Of a stretch of DNA of 64,000 bases, positions 10,763 to 23,300 are shown piece by piece. This stretch comes from Allium sativum. Its lineage: Eukaryota; Streptophyta; Magnoliopsida; Asparagales; Amaryllidaceae. The notes under the pieces are model-generated. The model was given only the letters and a program-made list of their open reading frames with translations, had not been told where the DNA came from and searched no databases. The position numbers were made by a program, and so were the translations under genes. The stretch's first letter is position 1. Each line of letters starts with the position of its first letter. The stretch is from NCBI GenBank assembly GCA_030737875.1, contig CM060922.1, positions 761,557,603 to 761,621,602 of the forward strand, in the 5' to 3' direction.

Positions 10763-12287
10763 AAGGTTATGTCGATTCAAATATAGTTTAGGCCTTGAAA
10801 CTGTTACTGTTACATACTAATTGATGTTATGAACATCGAGAAGTTGAAATCTGGAAATTAGAAGATTCGTTTAACAACTGAAATTGTTTTGTGATAAACA
10901 AAATTCAATTTTGATCTTCTGTATGAATCTGAATTAGTATAAGATATTAATTCAGCTAAGAATGTCTGAAATTCCAATTGTCATCTAACGTATAAATTGG
11001 TTTAACCTATATTTGTATCTGTTTTAAAAGAAAAACAAGTGTTATTCTAATTCTGTAATTGTTACAGAAATATTAATATATATAACATATTGATCTCGAA
11101 TCATATGTTAGACATATTAATAGTGCTCTGTTGAATCCTATGAATGTGATTAAGATGATACACAGTTTCACATTAGTATGTGTTTGGATTTGACAATATG
11201 ATTAACTCCTAATACTGTTAAATCTTACTCTGTTACAATTGTTTGATATTGAACTTCAGATCTGTATTTTAGGATAATCCTAGTTTTGAACTACATATCT
11301 AAAATATTGGACAATCTTATTTCCTTGTAGTTGTTACAGAGTAGTTCGTCCCTCTTAACATAGGCTAGTATGTTATAATCTGAACTGAGTCTCAAACTCA
11401 CCAAATTTTCATATTATGGTAAGTTCAGATTCAGTTATAGATAATTAAGATTGAGGTTATATAAGTGGCAGAAAATGTTTCTATAACTTTTATGTTCTTG
11501 TAATTGATTCATGATTAATCCCTATATCAGGAAACCCCTTTTAGAATTAAACATTCATGTGGTAGTGATGTCATCTTACCATAGTTGGTAGTACAGAAAA
11601 TTACTGTATATATACACCTTATCACTGATTCTGATTATATGATAATGATGTACCCAGATCCATATTTGCCATATTAATCTAGTAATGCTGTTGTGTTTAG
11701 ATGAAATAATGTTAATGTTTAGTTTGTAAACACATGTGCAAAACTGTATAACCATCAGAACTAGTTTATACATGGTTTAGATGTGATCTAGAAGAAAGAA
11801 AAAGAAAAAAAAACAGTATATATATATATATTACTGTATATATATATATTTATATATAAAGCAGACTACTTGATACTGTATATATATTTTTATATATATA
11901 ACAATATATATAATACTGTGGATATCTGTATATATAATGCAGTATATGTGATACTGTAAGTATATTAATATATAAAACAGTATATATGATACTGTATATA
12001 TATATATATATATATGTATAAAACTGAAAGTGTTTTAGAAAACATGAATTGTATTTGGTTCTGGATAATGATCTGGCTGATGGTTTAAATTTTACCGATA
12101 CCAGTTTTATTGAGGACCGTTAAATTATAGCTTCTATTGCTTGATTACTTAACCATTGGATCTATTTTAATATTCATACACCTTAATCTAGGCCAAAATA
12201 TGTTACGTTTAGTTTGTGAATCCGGTTTTAATTGACTTTAAAACTGAATAATGTATTTGATACAACCTGACATGATGTGTTTAATCA

Positions 12288-12321
<34 letters not shown>

Positions 12322-15200
12322 GTTTATAGAAACTACTATGTATACATCTTTACCAAGTATGACTTGTTTTTGGCATTGTATACATATGTATTTAAAAGTA
12401 AAACAGAGCATGCATTAGTAAGATTGAAAACTGATTTATATGGTTATACTTGGATAATTTGAAAATGCTGTAAAACCCACTAGATAAATTGACCCAAATG
12501 AGTTATAATGATGTATTATACATCTATGAAAGAAGATGAACTCATATTTGCAGCATAATTGAATATAAATCTTAGTTTTGCTATGTAACCTCTCTTATCA
12601 GTGTACAACTTATAAAACTAATACTGTAATGTGTGTTTGATTAGATCAACAATTACACATATAATATCCATACAAATTTGTTGTGTGACACAAATTAGGT
12701 TTAGTTTTGTATACTGTCAATATAGAAAATTATAAATACTGCTAAATTGTTAGCAGTTATATTCATATTAGAATTGACATTAGGTATCATTATATCCTTG
12801 TATATCTGTGTATTTATATGGCATATGAATATTTTAGTTAGTATAATATACACCAACAAGGACTGTACTGTGCATGAGATGCACTGTAGTACACGCCATA
12901 AAGCTGCTGTATAAATATATGTTATGATGCATGGATTTTGATTATCAAATTGAATTTCTATAAATGATAGATGAAATTCCTGCATATTATGATATGAATC
13001 TGAATTTGATAATTTTATTATGCCTGTATAACATGATAAGTTTATACTATGAATTTAAATCTGTACGTGATTCAAAATGTTGCTTTATATTAAAGCTTAA
13101 TGGTGTTTATTTTTCGATGACATTCAAATGTTTTAGACAATCTTTAGAATTGTGTAAAAGGAATATTGATTCCAGTAAAAATAAACACCAGATAAGGGAA
13201 CATGTTATCCACCAATATACAAATTAGTTTGTGTATATATATATATACACATATTTGATGTGTATATATATGTTTGAATTTAAACAGTGATATATATATA
13301 TAATTGATATGTATATATATACAAACATATATATATAATGCATAATGCATTGTTTATTTTCAATTGTGACATGATCAACTATTTCATATGACTGTAAATA
13401 TGCAGATTTGATCTTGCAACATAAATCAGTGTGACTGATTTTATGTACGGACATGAATAGGCATGTTGATGAAGATTCCATGGCAATTACAATTGCAGAT
13501 GAAATTAGCAGTTTTCAGAAGTTCGATCTACAGCACCATGTATAAAGATACATAACAAATCTCAACTGATTGCATTGAATTATAAACATATATGTTTTAA
13601 TGTCAGAATTATATCTCTATATAAGATGTTTTAGTTGGGAAGAAATGACTACTTATGACAAGGAAATTGTATTATTAAAGGGTCTGACCCTACAAGTGCA
13701 TAGAAGTTGTTTTATGTATTAATCTAAAATGTTTATTTCGATCTATGTATCATTTCATATGTCTGCATATACATGTAAAATGATGTACCATATATTTGGT
13801 TAAATGTTGTATTATTTATACCTTTTAGTTCGAATGAGTGTGTATGTACTCACTAATAATTGCCAGCACCTTCTTTACATTTGGGAAATGCACTTACTGT
13901 TACCCATATATGTATGTATGTAAAGCTTGAAATATGATTGATATGAGTATTTGCGGATTAATGTATACGGCTGAATAATATTTGGTATTTGATATCAAAA
14001 AGGGGACCGTACTACTTAATGGGCCCGGAAAGCTGTGTTTTAAACTGTGCTATATGGGCTGAATGTGATATATATGTGAATAATAAATTTTAATAGAAAA
14101 TTCATTTAAGAATTGAAACATTGTATTTGATACAAGAATTGAAATAGCCAATAATTTTGAAATGTTCAAAAATTAAATGGACACGCTTCCTATATATATA
14201 TATAAATAGCGTTCAATTTGAATACACATATATGCTTATATATATATTATTTAAATTCAATTGATACTTCGAATATAAAATACATATATTTTGATATACG
14301 TAGATAAAACTTTAATATTGTTCGCCAATACGAATTATAAATCCCCTTTAAAGCAAATAATTTTGTTATATTAAGTCATGGTGACGTCTTCCAATAATAT
14401 ACTCATCACTGTCCAAAATCACTGGTTGTAACTAACGCCAAAGCGTTGTGCACCTTTTATTTTGGTTATATGCGATGGAGTAAAATGTGGTGCTCCAATC
14501 TATTATTGGGTCCGACTTAACTAGGCTGCATAATACGATTATGGCCTTAGAGACAACAGCATGAATTATTCTATATTTTGAGCAAATGAATAATACTGAA
14601 CTAAATGTTCATCATGCGATCCAAGAATTATATATGATATAATTGACATAAGATGTCTACCTAAAAGGTTGTGTTTTGAGTTCAGCCAAAGCAGGGTCAA
14701 GGCATGACTAGATATGGATCTTGGAACACCATTATATGTATATAATGATATATATATATATATATATATAAACAGAGGGATGTTAATTCGAGTGGGAGCG
14801 TATTTTAGTTTAAATTATATATTTATGTTAATATAAATTTTGATTGCCAAAATTTTGTATTAAATAAATATTACAGAATCAGTTATTATTTTATTATCTA
14901 ATGTAGATATTAAATAATAAATAACTCCGATAATTTAAATTAATCCTTAAGAAGGATAAATTGGATTAAATCAAATTTCTTGATTAACATTGAAATTTGA
15001 GGATTGTCCTCAAACAAACTAAACGCAGTTGTTTTGCAAATACCAAAGATCTATAATAAAAGGCTGAAGTGTGACTTCAACTGAATAAGATATAAATGTT
15101 ATAGTAATCTACTTATACATTTCTAGTATTAGATACTAGATATGAATAACATAAATGTATGTAAATTTACAGAAATTGCAAAATAAGTAGAAATCTGATA
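10763..15200 (+). other. C1 interior, AT-rich, no readable protein
   Basis: This 4.4-kb stretch should hold leader and gag, but I could not find a gag motif in any frame. It is full of TATATA runs (for example 11815-12015, 12288-12318, 13235-13340, 14745-14770). The shortest open frames are chance products of the low complexity. It may include insertions that I cannot resolve. Confidence 0.4.
11808..12020. repeat. TATA-rich palindromic microsatellite
   Basis: Repeated ACAGTATATATA and TATATATACTGT words face each other across (TA)n runs. The tract is largely self-complementary and could fold into hairpins. Confidence 0.7.
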
Positions 15201-15207
15201 AAATAAC

Positions 15208-16130
15208 AAGTGGACTTACGATTGGATATGAGACAAATGTTGTTGGATTATCCATAGGAAGTTGATTCTTGTTGTATATACTGGCTTAATTAAATAAATA
15301 AAATAATTGTTATTATGAAATTCCACTGAAAATAAATCTTGTTTAGACAAGTTTGAATTTCATTTGTAGTAAAAGAACAATTGTTGTTCATTTTATCTAA
15401 ATGAAATATCTAATGGAATTTCACAAATAGTTAATGAATTTTATAAATCTTTAACTATAATGTACCTGACATAAATACCAAGTGATTTAAATCCAACATA
15501 CTTTTAGCATTACCAGTTAGCCAATATAAACAAGAAAGTATATCAAAAATCCATAATGTTGGAAATTTGAGATCATTTAATTTTGAATTATATGAAGAAT
15601 ACAAATCTTGTTTATTAGGCAAAATAACTGAATCACTTTTTCACTTGACACAGTGATTAAGTGACAAGTATTGGGTCTCGAACATAATGACGTATATGGA
15701 GCAACGAATACATAAGCTAGAGGTAGGTTTTATTACTTCATTATATTTACTGATGATATCAGTAGATATAGATATGTATATCTTATGTAATACATATCAG
15801 AATCCTTTGAAAAGTTCAAAGAATTCAAAGTGAAGTTAGAAACCAATTTTAACAGAAAATAAATATTTTTCGAACAGTTCGAAAGAGAACATTTAAGCCA
15901 ATAAATTTAATGACTATCTGAATGAGTTTGGAATTGTTTCACAACTCTGTCCACCTAGACCACCATATTAGAATGGTATGTCTGAATGGAGATATCGAAC
16001 CTTATAAGATATAGTACGATTAATGATAAGTCATATAGATCTTCCTATAAGTTAAATTTAGAACAATTATATTAAATCCCACCAAAACGATTTGAAGGCG
16101 CCATATAAGATATGAACTAGGATTGTTTAA
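15208..16130 (+). pseudogene. C1 protease to integrase remnant (copia pol)
   Basis: Read in shifting frames, 15208-15290 gives VDLRLD..TNVVGLSIGS, like the VDLRVGNGA block near copia protease. Positions 15525-15640 give HINKK, GNLRSFNFELYEEYKSCLLG and KITESL, the GAG-pre-integrase domain with its YE.CLLGKMT block. At 15730-16050 come FTDD.SRY, KFKEFK, and the coding equivalents of G.VSQL.PP.. and NGVSERRNRTL, the integrase core. At 16080-16125 there is a trace of the APYKIWT block. Stops and frameshifts are frequent. No RT follows. The copia assignment is firm; the lineage (TAR/Bianca-like) is a guess. Confidence 0.82.
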
Positions 16131-16554
16131 AAATTTGGATTTGTAAATAAACAACTTTAAGATTGGATTGGTTTGAATAGGATTGCTTGATTGCACGAGT
16201 TATATATGTAGAATTTATTTGGTTTCTATGCTTTGAAAATTAGTTTATACTGATGTAATTTATACTCCTTCAAGTTATTACTTAGATTAGGTAGTTATTA
16301 TATTTTATTTTGATTTTAAGTAGTTAGTTTCATATAGGTCTTATATTTTTTAACTGTGCCTTAGTTTTAGGGGGAGTATAATTGTCTAATTTAGAATATA
16401 TAGTTTTTGTTAATGACAATGGGGGAGAATTATAAAATAAAGCTTAGATTAAGGGGGAACTGGTAGTTTTAGAAGGAGTTAATGGAGTAAGGGAGATAAC
16501 TGAAGAATCAAGACATCAGGTATGAACATTTTATAAACCAAGGTTGTCATCATC

Positions 16555-16566
16555 AAAAGGGGGAGA
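16555..16566 (+). other. S1 polypurine tract
   Basis: AAAAGGGGGAGA followed by one base and then the LTR start TGTTAGGG. Similar purine runs at 16369, 16420 and 16453 precede it. Confidence 0.75.
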
Positions 16567-17402
16567 TTGTTAGGGATTGAGATGTTGATGATGTTGGTTT
16601 TGATGACAACAACCTTGTTTCAATTATTATTGTTATAAAATATGTACTAAAACCATTATCTAAAATATACATACATGCATATATATATACATACATACAT
16701 ATTTCTTATGTATGTGCATATAGGAATTTATTCAGGTATTGATTATTGAAGACTGTACAGTTCAGTAAATCAAAATTTCAAAGTAGAAGAGTTCAAGATA
16801 CATGACTTATGAGTATCAAGAATCCAAGATTTCAAGAGTTCAAGAAATATAGAGTAATTTTGTCTAGATATTTTTTTTTTAAAACTCTGGTTAGCAGTAA
16901 ATTCTGATTTCAAACTTCTCTGCTTATTTTTCTAATGATTTCAAAATTACTTCCTTGTTTTTATATCTATTTTTAAAATGATTCAAAATTACTTCCTTAT
17001 TTTAAATCAATATCTTTTTATTCTTAAGTTTATTTTAAATCTGATTTAAACTTTTACTTTATTTCTTAAATATATATTAACCCGTAATTCTAATATTTAT
17101 TAATTATAGAATTAATATTAATTTCATAGTTACTTATGTTTTTAATTTCCAGGGTTATATTTATTAAGTTCTAAAGTAGTTTCTTATATTTACAGTTTTA
17201 TATGTATACTTTTATATCATTCTATATTTATATTTTTAATATTTTTTCAGTCATCTTAATATACGTTTTAAATGTACATTTTTACTTCAAATGCTCTATT
17301 TTAATATAACGGATTATAGTTTGTTTTTACTTAGAAATCACCATAATTTATCTAATCATTATTTGCTTTGCTTTAAAAATATATTTTTTGAAAAAAGTAC
17401 AT

Positions 17403-17442
17403 GTATATGTCGACATATACATTTATGTATGTCGACATATAT
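17403..17442. promoter_or_regulatory. Paired GTCGAC palindromes upstream of the S1 TATA box
   Basis: A perfect 18-bp palindrome lies at 17403-17420 and a perfect 12-bp one (TATGTCGACATA) at 17428-17439. They lie about 85-120 bp before the TATA box. Conserved palindromes in this LTR region are a known Sirevirus trait. Confidence 0.7.
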
Positions 17443-17525
17443 GCCATTAGATTTATTTTTAAATTTTGAAAAGTTATGTCTTTTGTATTCACATCTATTC
17501 TGAATGGTTATGGCTGTTGGAAAAC

Positions 17526-17533
17526 TATAAATA
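17526..17533 (+). promoter_or_regulatory. TATA box of the S1 LTR
   Basis: CTATAAATAGG, a strong plant TATA match, followed about 30 bp later by a CATCATCTTCTTC leader that would contain the start site. Confidence 0.7.
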
Positions 17534-18195
17534 GGATTTAGATTTCGATTTTTTTAATAACTAATCATCATCTTCTTCTTTCTTTATCTCCTTACCATTA
17601 TTCTTCTTGATTTCTCAAATTCTATACATGTACTCTGTCGATTTTCAAAGAAATTATATCAAACTCTTTCTCTTTAAATTCTATATCAAATTCTCTCTAA
17701 AATTCAAATTCTACTCAAGAGTTATATGATTTTTGTAATAAAAAATCGTAAGATCTAGCTATATTAAGTGTATCCTCCAAAACTTATAAGGAAAAGGGTG
17801 TGATCGTGTCCCTTATAAATCGATTAGGTGCGATTATGTCCCGAAAATCGATTGGGTGTAACGTTATGGCCTAGAAATCAACTGAGTCTCACTGTAATTG
17901 AAAGAAGTTGAGGTATGAGCTTGTAGCCCTGAAATCAAGGATTGTAATTTGGATATTATTTGAAAAGAAATCCACATCAAACCAGCGTAATGTGGGACTG
18001 GATGTACGGTAACTCCGAACTAGTATAAAATCCCAGTGTGTGCTTTCCTTTTACTGCTTTTTCTTTTTATTTTCTACATTTATGATTAATTCTATGATTG
18101 TTAATATCTGTGATTTGCATAATATTCTGATTAACTTAAAGAGATTTCAAGAAATCTATAAAATTCATAAAACATTGTTCGCCCTCCTCTAATGT

Positions 18196-19533
18196 TTAGT
18201 TTGCCTTAAGATCCTTCATCTGCATCCCCAATACTATGTCCCAGAGATGCCTGCAATCGTCTGTATAGTGGTCATTGAGCTCATGAAACAAACAATGCTT
18301 TCCATCTTTGCTCTCCCTCGGAGTTGACTCCTGCATGAGAGGCTTCTTGAGGGAGCAGTCGGATGAAGTTCCAAATAAATTTCTTATCAAGTATGAGTGA
18401 GTTCCTTCTATGAAGGGAATTTAGGTTCCTTCCAAGCCATATTCAGGTCATTCCTGGAACAAAATTTGCCTTTTCCAGGATCCTTTCCTTTGCCAGAGCC
18501 AGACGGTGCTCCGCCCTTAACCATATTAACTTCAAGAACCTTCTTATCAATTCTTGCATCCTCTGCTCATAGAAACCTTTCTGCTTCAAAGTAAAACTCG
18601 CCAAGATTCCTCGACGGATCTCGTTGCAGTGTGATATTGGAACCCTTTTACACCAAAACACCAGAAAAAACGGCTATAAGAAACGTAGATGGATTGGACC
18701 GATCCACCGACGCCACCGCCACATTAAACCTTTCCAAGAATTATCGCAAAATCTCTTTGAATCTTTGCTTAATTGCTATAAGAGTCATAACACTCTTGTT
18801 TCGAGCATTATGGATCCTGAATTGCTTGATGGATTTTCCAACTAAAACATCCCAAATATTAACCGATTTCGATTCTAATTGCCTGAACCATATAGCAACA
18901 ATATCAGTGTGGTAAATTGGGAAACACTTTTCTATAACATTATCCAAAGCCGAAAGTACTTCCATATAACTCATATAGCATATCATGTGAACTGTGGGAT
19001 CCTTCCTACCATCAAAACCTCTAACATAGGCAGTTTGAAATCCGGTAAGTTTTGAGAATTCCAAATATCTTAGGGGAACATGCCACGAGTAACACAGTCC
19101 AAGTCCGAAAGAGATGTTCCCCTCGAGTATACCACCAGATCAACTCGGCGATCTGACTTCGACTTGCATTTCCAAGAATCTTCCTCTAATTGTTCAAGCC
19201 AACACCGGTGCCCCTAGTGTCTAATTCTAGATTAACGACTCATTGACTTTCAACTTACAGATCCAATTCACCATGGAACTCTAGCAGCTGTTCCCGCATC
19301 CATTCCTTGGTCTACGGCCTTCCCAAGCCTTCCATCCTAGCTTCCATCTTACCAAGAAATGCATTCATAGTCTCTTCTTGTCTTTCCAAGTGCACAGTTA
19401 AATCCTTAACCATGACCCCTCGAGAAATGTAATTCGAGGTATTTCCAATAAAAGAAACCTCTTGGCTTCCTTCTCTTGCTCCTTCCGAACGAGCAAAAGT
19501 GATTTGTTTCCTTTCAACCATTGACAAATTCAA
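18196..19533 (-). pseudogene. T1 gag (broken, Tat/Ogre type)
   Basis: The N-terminal part at 19312-19533 has EETMNAFLGKMEARMEGLG. The core at 18741-19064 shows YVRGFDGRKDPTVHM and AIWFRQLESKSVNIW, which correspond to the usual YDG..DP..H and A..WF..L..GSI.SW blocks. A middle part lies at about 18443-18661. The C-terminal part at 18196-18390 has KHCLFHELNDHYTDDCRHL, the Cys-His box with the form YC.FH...GH.T..C..L typical of Tat gag. The pieces are in different frames and separated by stops, so this is a pseudogene. Confidence 0.75.
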
Positions 19534-19570
19534 GATTAATTTGTTTCCTTAACCATCCTAAGGTCGTATG

Positions 19571-19590
19571 ACCCCTTCCTAGCGTCAAAA
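19571..19590 (-). other. T1 primer-binding site (degenerate)
   Basis: The minus strand reads TTTTGACGCTAGGAAGGGG, like the TTTGGCGC-starting primer sites of plant gypsy elements but with changes. It sits between gag and LTR-like sequence as expected. The tRNA is not identified. Confidence 0.45.
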
Positions 19591-20330
19591 TATTAACATT
19601 GAAAATTTTCCCTCTCACGCCAACACCTGAGTTGCATGAGTTATATAGTAAATCCAATCATAGAAAAGCAGAAAGTAAATGAATACCAAAGTTCATGGTG
19701 GTTCGGCAAGAATGCCTATGTCCACTTTGAGTTAATTGCTCATCTTTGTCATGTAGTTACAAGAACAATCCTTCTTCACTTCTTATATTTACAAAATTAT
19801 GAATAAGGAAGAGTAAAATCCTTGCTAATTCTCTATTAAGTCCAAAAATCCAATGTGATCTTCCTATGTCCAAAAGTATACTCGAATGTTTAAATAAGCC
19901 CAAGATTGTAACCAAATGCCAAAATGTTGGTGATGATCTTTAAGAAGAAGTTCACAAATCTGAGAGACATTCCAAAGTCCGAAAAGCCATGATATAAGCC
20001 ATTAAAATGCTCGAAAACCAATAATCCCGCATGTTGAATGAAACAAACAAAAAAATCCAGAAAACACCCAGTCAAAGGTATTTGTAGGTGTAGCAAGTGG
20101 TGGGCCGAAGCCCATAAATTTCCGTACCCCGGTATCAGTACTGATCCGAATATCGCTACCGAACCCAGTACCAACCGTTTATCCAACTTCACTTTGAAGC
20201 ACTCTAACTCTATGCCAAAATCTTCTTTGCAACCTAGAAAACAAAATGAGAAGTTCAATTTGATAAGCCTTGTCTCAACACTTTGTGTAACATGCTGACT
20301 TTCCCATACATTTTGAGTTGACAATCACAA
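19591..20330 (-). repeat. T1 5' LTR (approximate)
   Basis: It contains the plant LTR phrase GTTCATGGTGGTTCGGCAAG..CCTATGTCC near 19690-19725, common just upstream of LTR ends. Its left end next to the primer site is TATTAACA, probably decayed from TG. I could not fix the right limit; the neighbouring large LTR L3 starts at about 20340. Confidence 0.45.
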
Positions 20331-20339
20331 CTCACTTCC

Positions 20340-23300
20340 AACCGAAATTGCACGGAAAAGAAGACAATTAATAAAAGAAATTAGAAGGTGAGATAAGAAA
20401 GAAATAAATATTAGAATAGAAGAAGAAGAAACACATCAGAGACAGATTCTCACATCGCAGCGGAATAAAATATAGTATAGAAATAAATCTTTACAGATAG
20501 CTTGAAATAAAACTTACAATCGTCAGAGTACATCACACACCTGGACAGTTATATTAGTCTGTCCTCATATACAACACGCAGGGAAAAAATATTAGATAAT
20601 ATCAAATGCCAAAACTTCTCCAGCTCATCTCTGGACTTCGCAGCATCCAAATCTAAACCTATACAACCTGGCTGACCCGAGCATTACAAACGTCAGATCA
20701 GTCTGGTGAACCAGGGTGAGAAAACACATTAAGTTTAAAGGTATCACACAACTTGATTTTAAAGTCAAAATCCTTCCAAAAAAAGGAAAATCATAAGACC
20801 AAATCCACACAAAAATACGGACGGTTTCTACCTTACGATAACCCAAAACATTTTTGAAATCAATATCTTTTCTGAATTATTATAATGTTTAAATACAAAT
20901 AAATATCAATCTAGTGGAACGCTTGCATCTCACGCTCCGCACACATAGTATACAGTAAAAAACCATGGGCGCTTATTGGAGAATGGATTTCCATGGCAAG
21001 GTATGTGCAGCCACCTTTCTAGCAATGTACCTCTGGAGATGAATACATTGGGGTTCAACAAGAACATCTTGCAATCCAGCCTAAACACGATTGTCCCCTC
21101 ACTTCGCTCGAGAGTACCGAATATATCATTACCACGGTTGGGGGCCAACCAACTGAACCGATAGCATACATATTAACATAACAAGGGACAACTGAAGGCA
21201 TTTGATTTCTTCAGATCAGTTAATGATATACCCTTTTTATGTATGCGACCCATATAGCCATGCGACCTACCCGATTTTTGTCATTTCCCAGCTGATGAGG
21301 CTTGAGTTCATAAATACCTTTAGAATAACTGGTCACCATTCACTCTGAATGCCACATCGTCAAATTCGCCAGGAATCACTAATTGACATCCACAGAAATA
21401 CTCTAGTTGCTAAGAGAGGGCCATTCTCCGCCAAAACTATGGTATGTTTGAAGAAATCAACGATGTGATCTCTTTGGAAATATTCAATCAGACATCCATC
21501 CATCCAAGTCATCCAGGAACAGGATGAACCGAAGGCATTCTCCTACCACATCCTGGGTATCCCTATAGATCAGTATCAAGTAGTCCTTGTAATCCGTAGA
21601 TTCCAACCACGACATAATCACAATATATCTCTAGCTGCTAAACCAAAGATTTTAAGTACTTCTTCCGCTTTATGAAGATCCACGGTCTTCAAGGCTCAAG
21701 TTTCAATCTTTATGCTTTCATATTTGCTAGTTCGGAATGGTTTTCGAATATAAATTCGATCCTGGTATTACCAACAATGCATTTGGCCAGATTTGATAGT
21801 TTGTTATTTAACTATCATAATAAACGGTTTTTCAGTTATGAAATAAAATAAGTTCAATGGTTCAGTATTCAACATCACTTGGCCTCTTTAATTAAAAATA
21901 ATTGACAAATGGTTAATTAAACTTCTACATCTTTCAATAATTTTAACTACGGTATTTACTTCTTATTTTAATATACTAATGTTCTCAAACCATTTCATTA
22001 TAATACTTAGGAAAATATCTTATAACCATATTCAATTTTCATTTAACTTTCCTTTCAAACATTTGCTACATCATTCTTCATTATCTATAATTGGGAAATT
22101 TATTCAACTTATTACTCATAAAATAACGTTATGAAATCCTTTTTTGTTTCATTACTCGTAAACAATAACCAATGCTTACTCTTATATAATAAACCTATTT
22201 TAAAACTCAACTTTATATTTACTTTTAACTCGAAAATATCGTTATATTTTCATGAAATTCCCTTTTAGTTTCCTTTACTTCAGAACATCATTATATATCT
22301 TTAAATCATTTTAATTTCCTTTACTTCGGAATCCTCATTATATATTCATCAAATCTTCATCAATATTGTTGCATTATTATTTCCCTAATGGAAATAATAA
22401 ATTACTACTGACCTCTTTACCATTACAACTAATATCATCCTCTGATATTCCTGAAGTTGTTCAAGTTGGGATATTTTAATTACCTCTCAGACCTTGATCA
22501 ACATCGTTCTTATCATAAGATTGAAATGAGTTGTAATTAAAAACCCGATATTTCATTCCAATATCAAAACAATCTCATTACTAATTTATTTAAAATATGG
22601 TTTTATCAAACCTTCTTACTTTGAAAATTTCTTTCTCGAATATAATCATTATTCCTTAATTCATTGATTAAGTAATTACTTACTAAAAACATTACCTTTT
22701 CTTTCTACTTCTTTAAACAGTTTGTTTTATAATTCGGATTTTTTTCAATGCAAGCCGTTTTTATAGTGGACATACCACTTTATTATAGAAAGAAAGAAAC
22801 AGGTACTCTGCACATGCACAGAGTAGCTAATCTGGTTGAAATGACCAGTCACTATCAGTACAAAACAATATCAATAATCACAAAATGACAACAAAATGAA
22901 GGATAACAGAAGAATAGCTACACTACAACTAAAGCAATGTCATTCTCAAAAAAGGATCCTGTGAAAGGTGTCATAGTCCGCACAAAGGCCCAAAGGCGAT
23001 AAGCCAAATCATCCATGTAGTAAGAAGCAATCTGGCAGTAGATAAGATTCCTATCCCAGGAAGAGTCTTGCATGACCTTCAGGTTTTCATCACTAACTTC
23101 ATCGTCAACCCACAATTTCAAATCATTATCAACAGGTTTATATAATAGACCTCAACAATTTCCCCCTTCCTCAATATATTTATAAAAAGAATGTGGAGTT
23201 TCAAAACGCATGTCAGATGGAGCATGAACCCAAGCACACTCCCCCTCAACTCAAGAGATATTAGGAGCAGCAGGAATATCAGATAGAGGAACCTCCACAT

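Larger units (their letters stand above)
9720..16350 (+). mobile_element. C1: degenerate Ty1/copia element, 5' part
   Basis: The plus-strand order is truncated 5' LTR, tRNA-Met primer-binding site, a long AT-rich unreadable interior, then remnants of protease, GAG-pre-integrase and integrase core. Protease-integrase before RT is the copia order. No RT, RNase H or 3' LTR is recognisable; sequence of another element (S1) begins by about 16360. The LTR is interrupted on its left by G1. The right limit is approximate. Confidence 0.75.
16360..18195 (+). mobile_element. S1: 3' end of a Sirevirus-like copia element
   Basis: A non-coding stretch with several GGGGGAG motifs (16369, 16420, 16453) leads to a polypurine tract AAAAGGGGGAGA and an LTR starting TGTTAGGGATTGAG. 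The LTR tail at about 18178 (TTGTTCGCCCTCCTCTA) resembles the TTCACCCCCCTCTA tail of Sirevirus LTRs. Repeated polypurine-like motifs before the 3' LTR are known from Sireviruses. The coding part is missing; only the 3' end survives. Confidence 0.7.
16568..18195 (+). repeat. S1 LTR (Sirevirus-like), 3' end truncated
   Basis: It starts TGTTAGGGATTGAGATG, contains two GTCGAC-centred palindromes, a TATA box, a pyrimidine-rich leader (CTTCTTCTTTCTTTATCTCC) and the tail motif GGACTGGATGTACGG..GAACTAGTATAAA typical of copia LTRs of this kind. It should end a few tens of bases past TTCGCCCTCCTCTA but is joined there to Tat gag sequence. Confidence 0.7.
18196..20330 (-). mobile_element. T1: 5' end of a Tat-like Ty3/gypsy element
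   Basis: On the minus strand the order is LTR (from about 20330 down to 19591), primer-binding site and a decayed gag that stops at the junction with S1 at about 18196. No pol remains. The gag matches the Tat/Ogre branch of plant gypsy elements in its motifs. Outer limits are approximate. Confidence 0.7.

Noticed and set aside
12277..13481. Several frames of 61-94 codons on both strands
   Set aside because: AT-rich chance frames around (TA)n tracts; they overlap on opposite strands and none has a motif.
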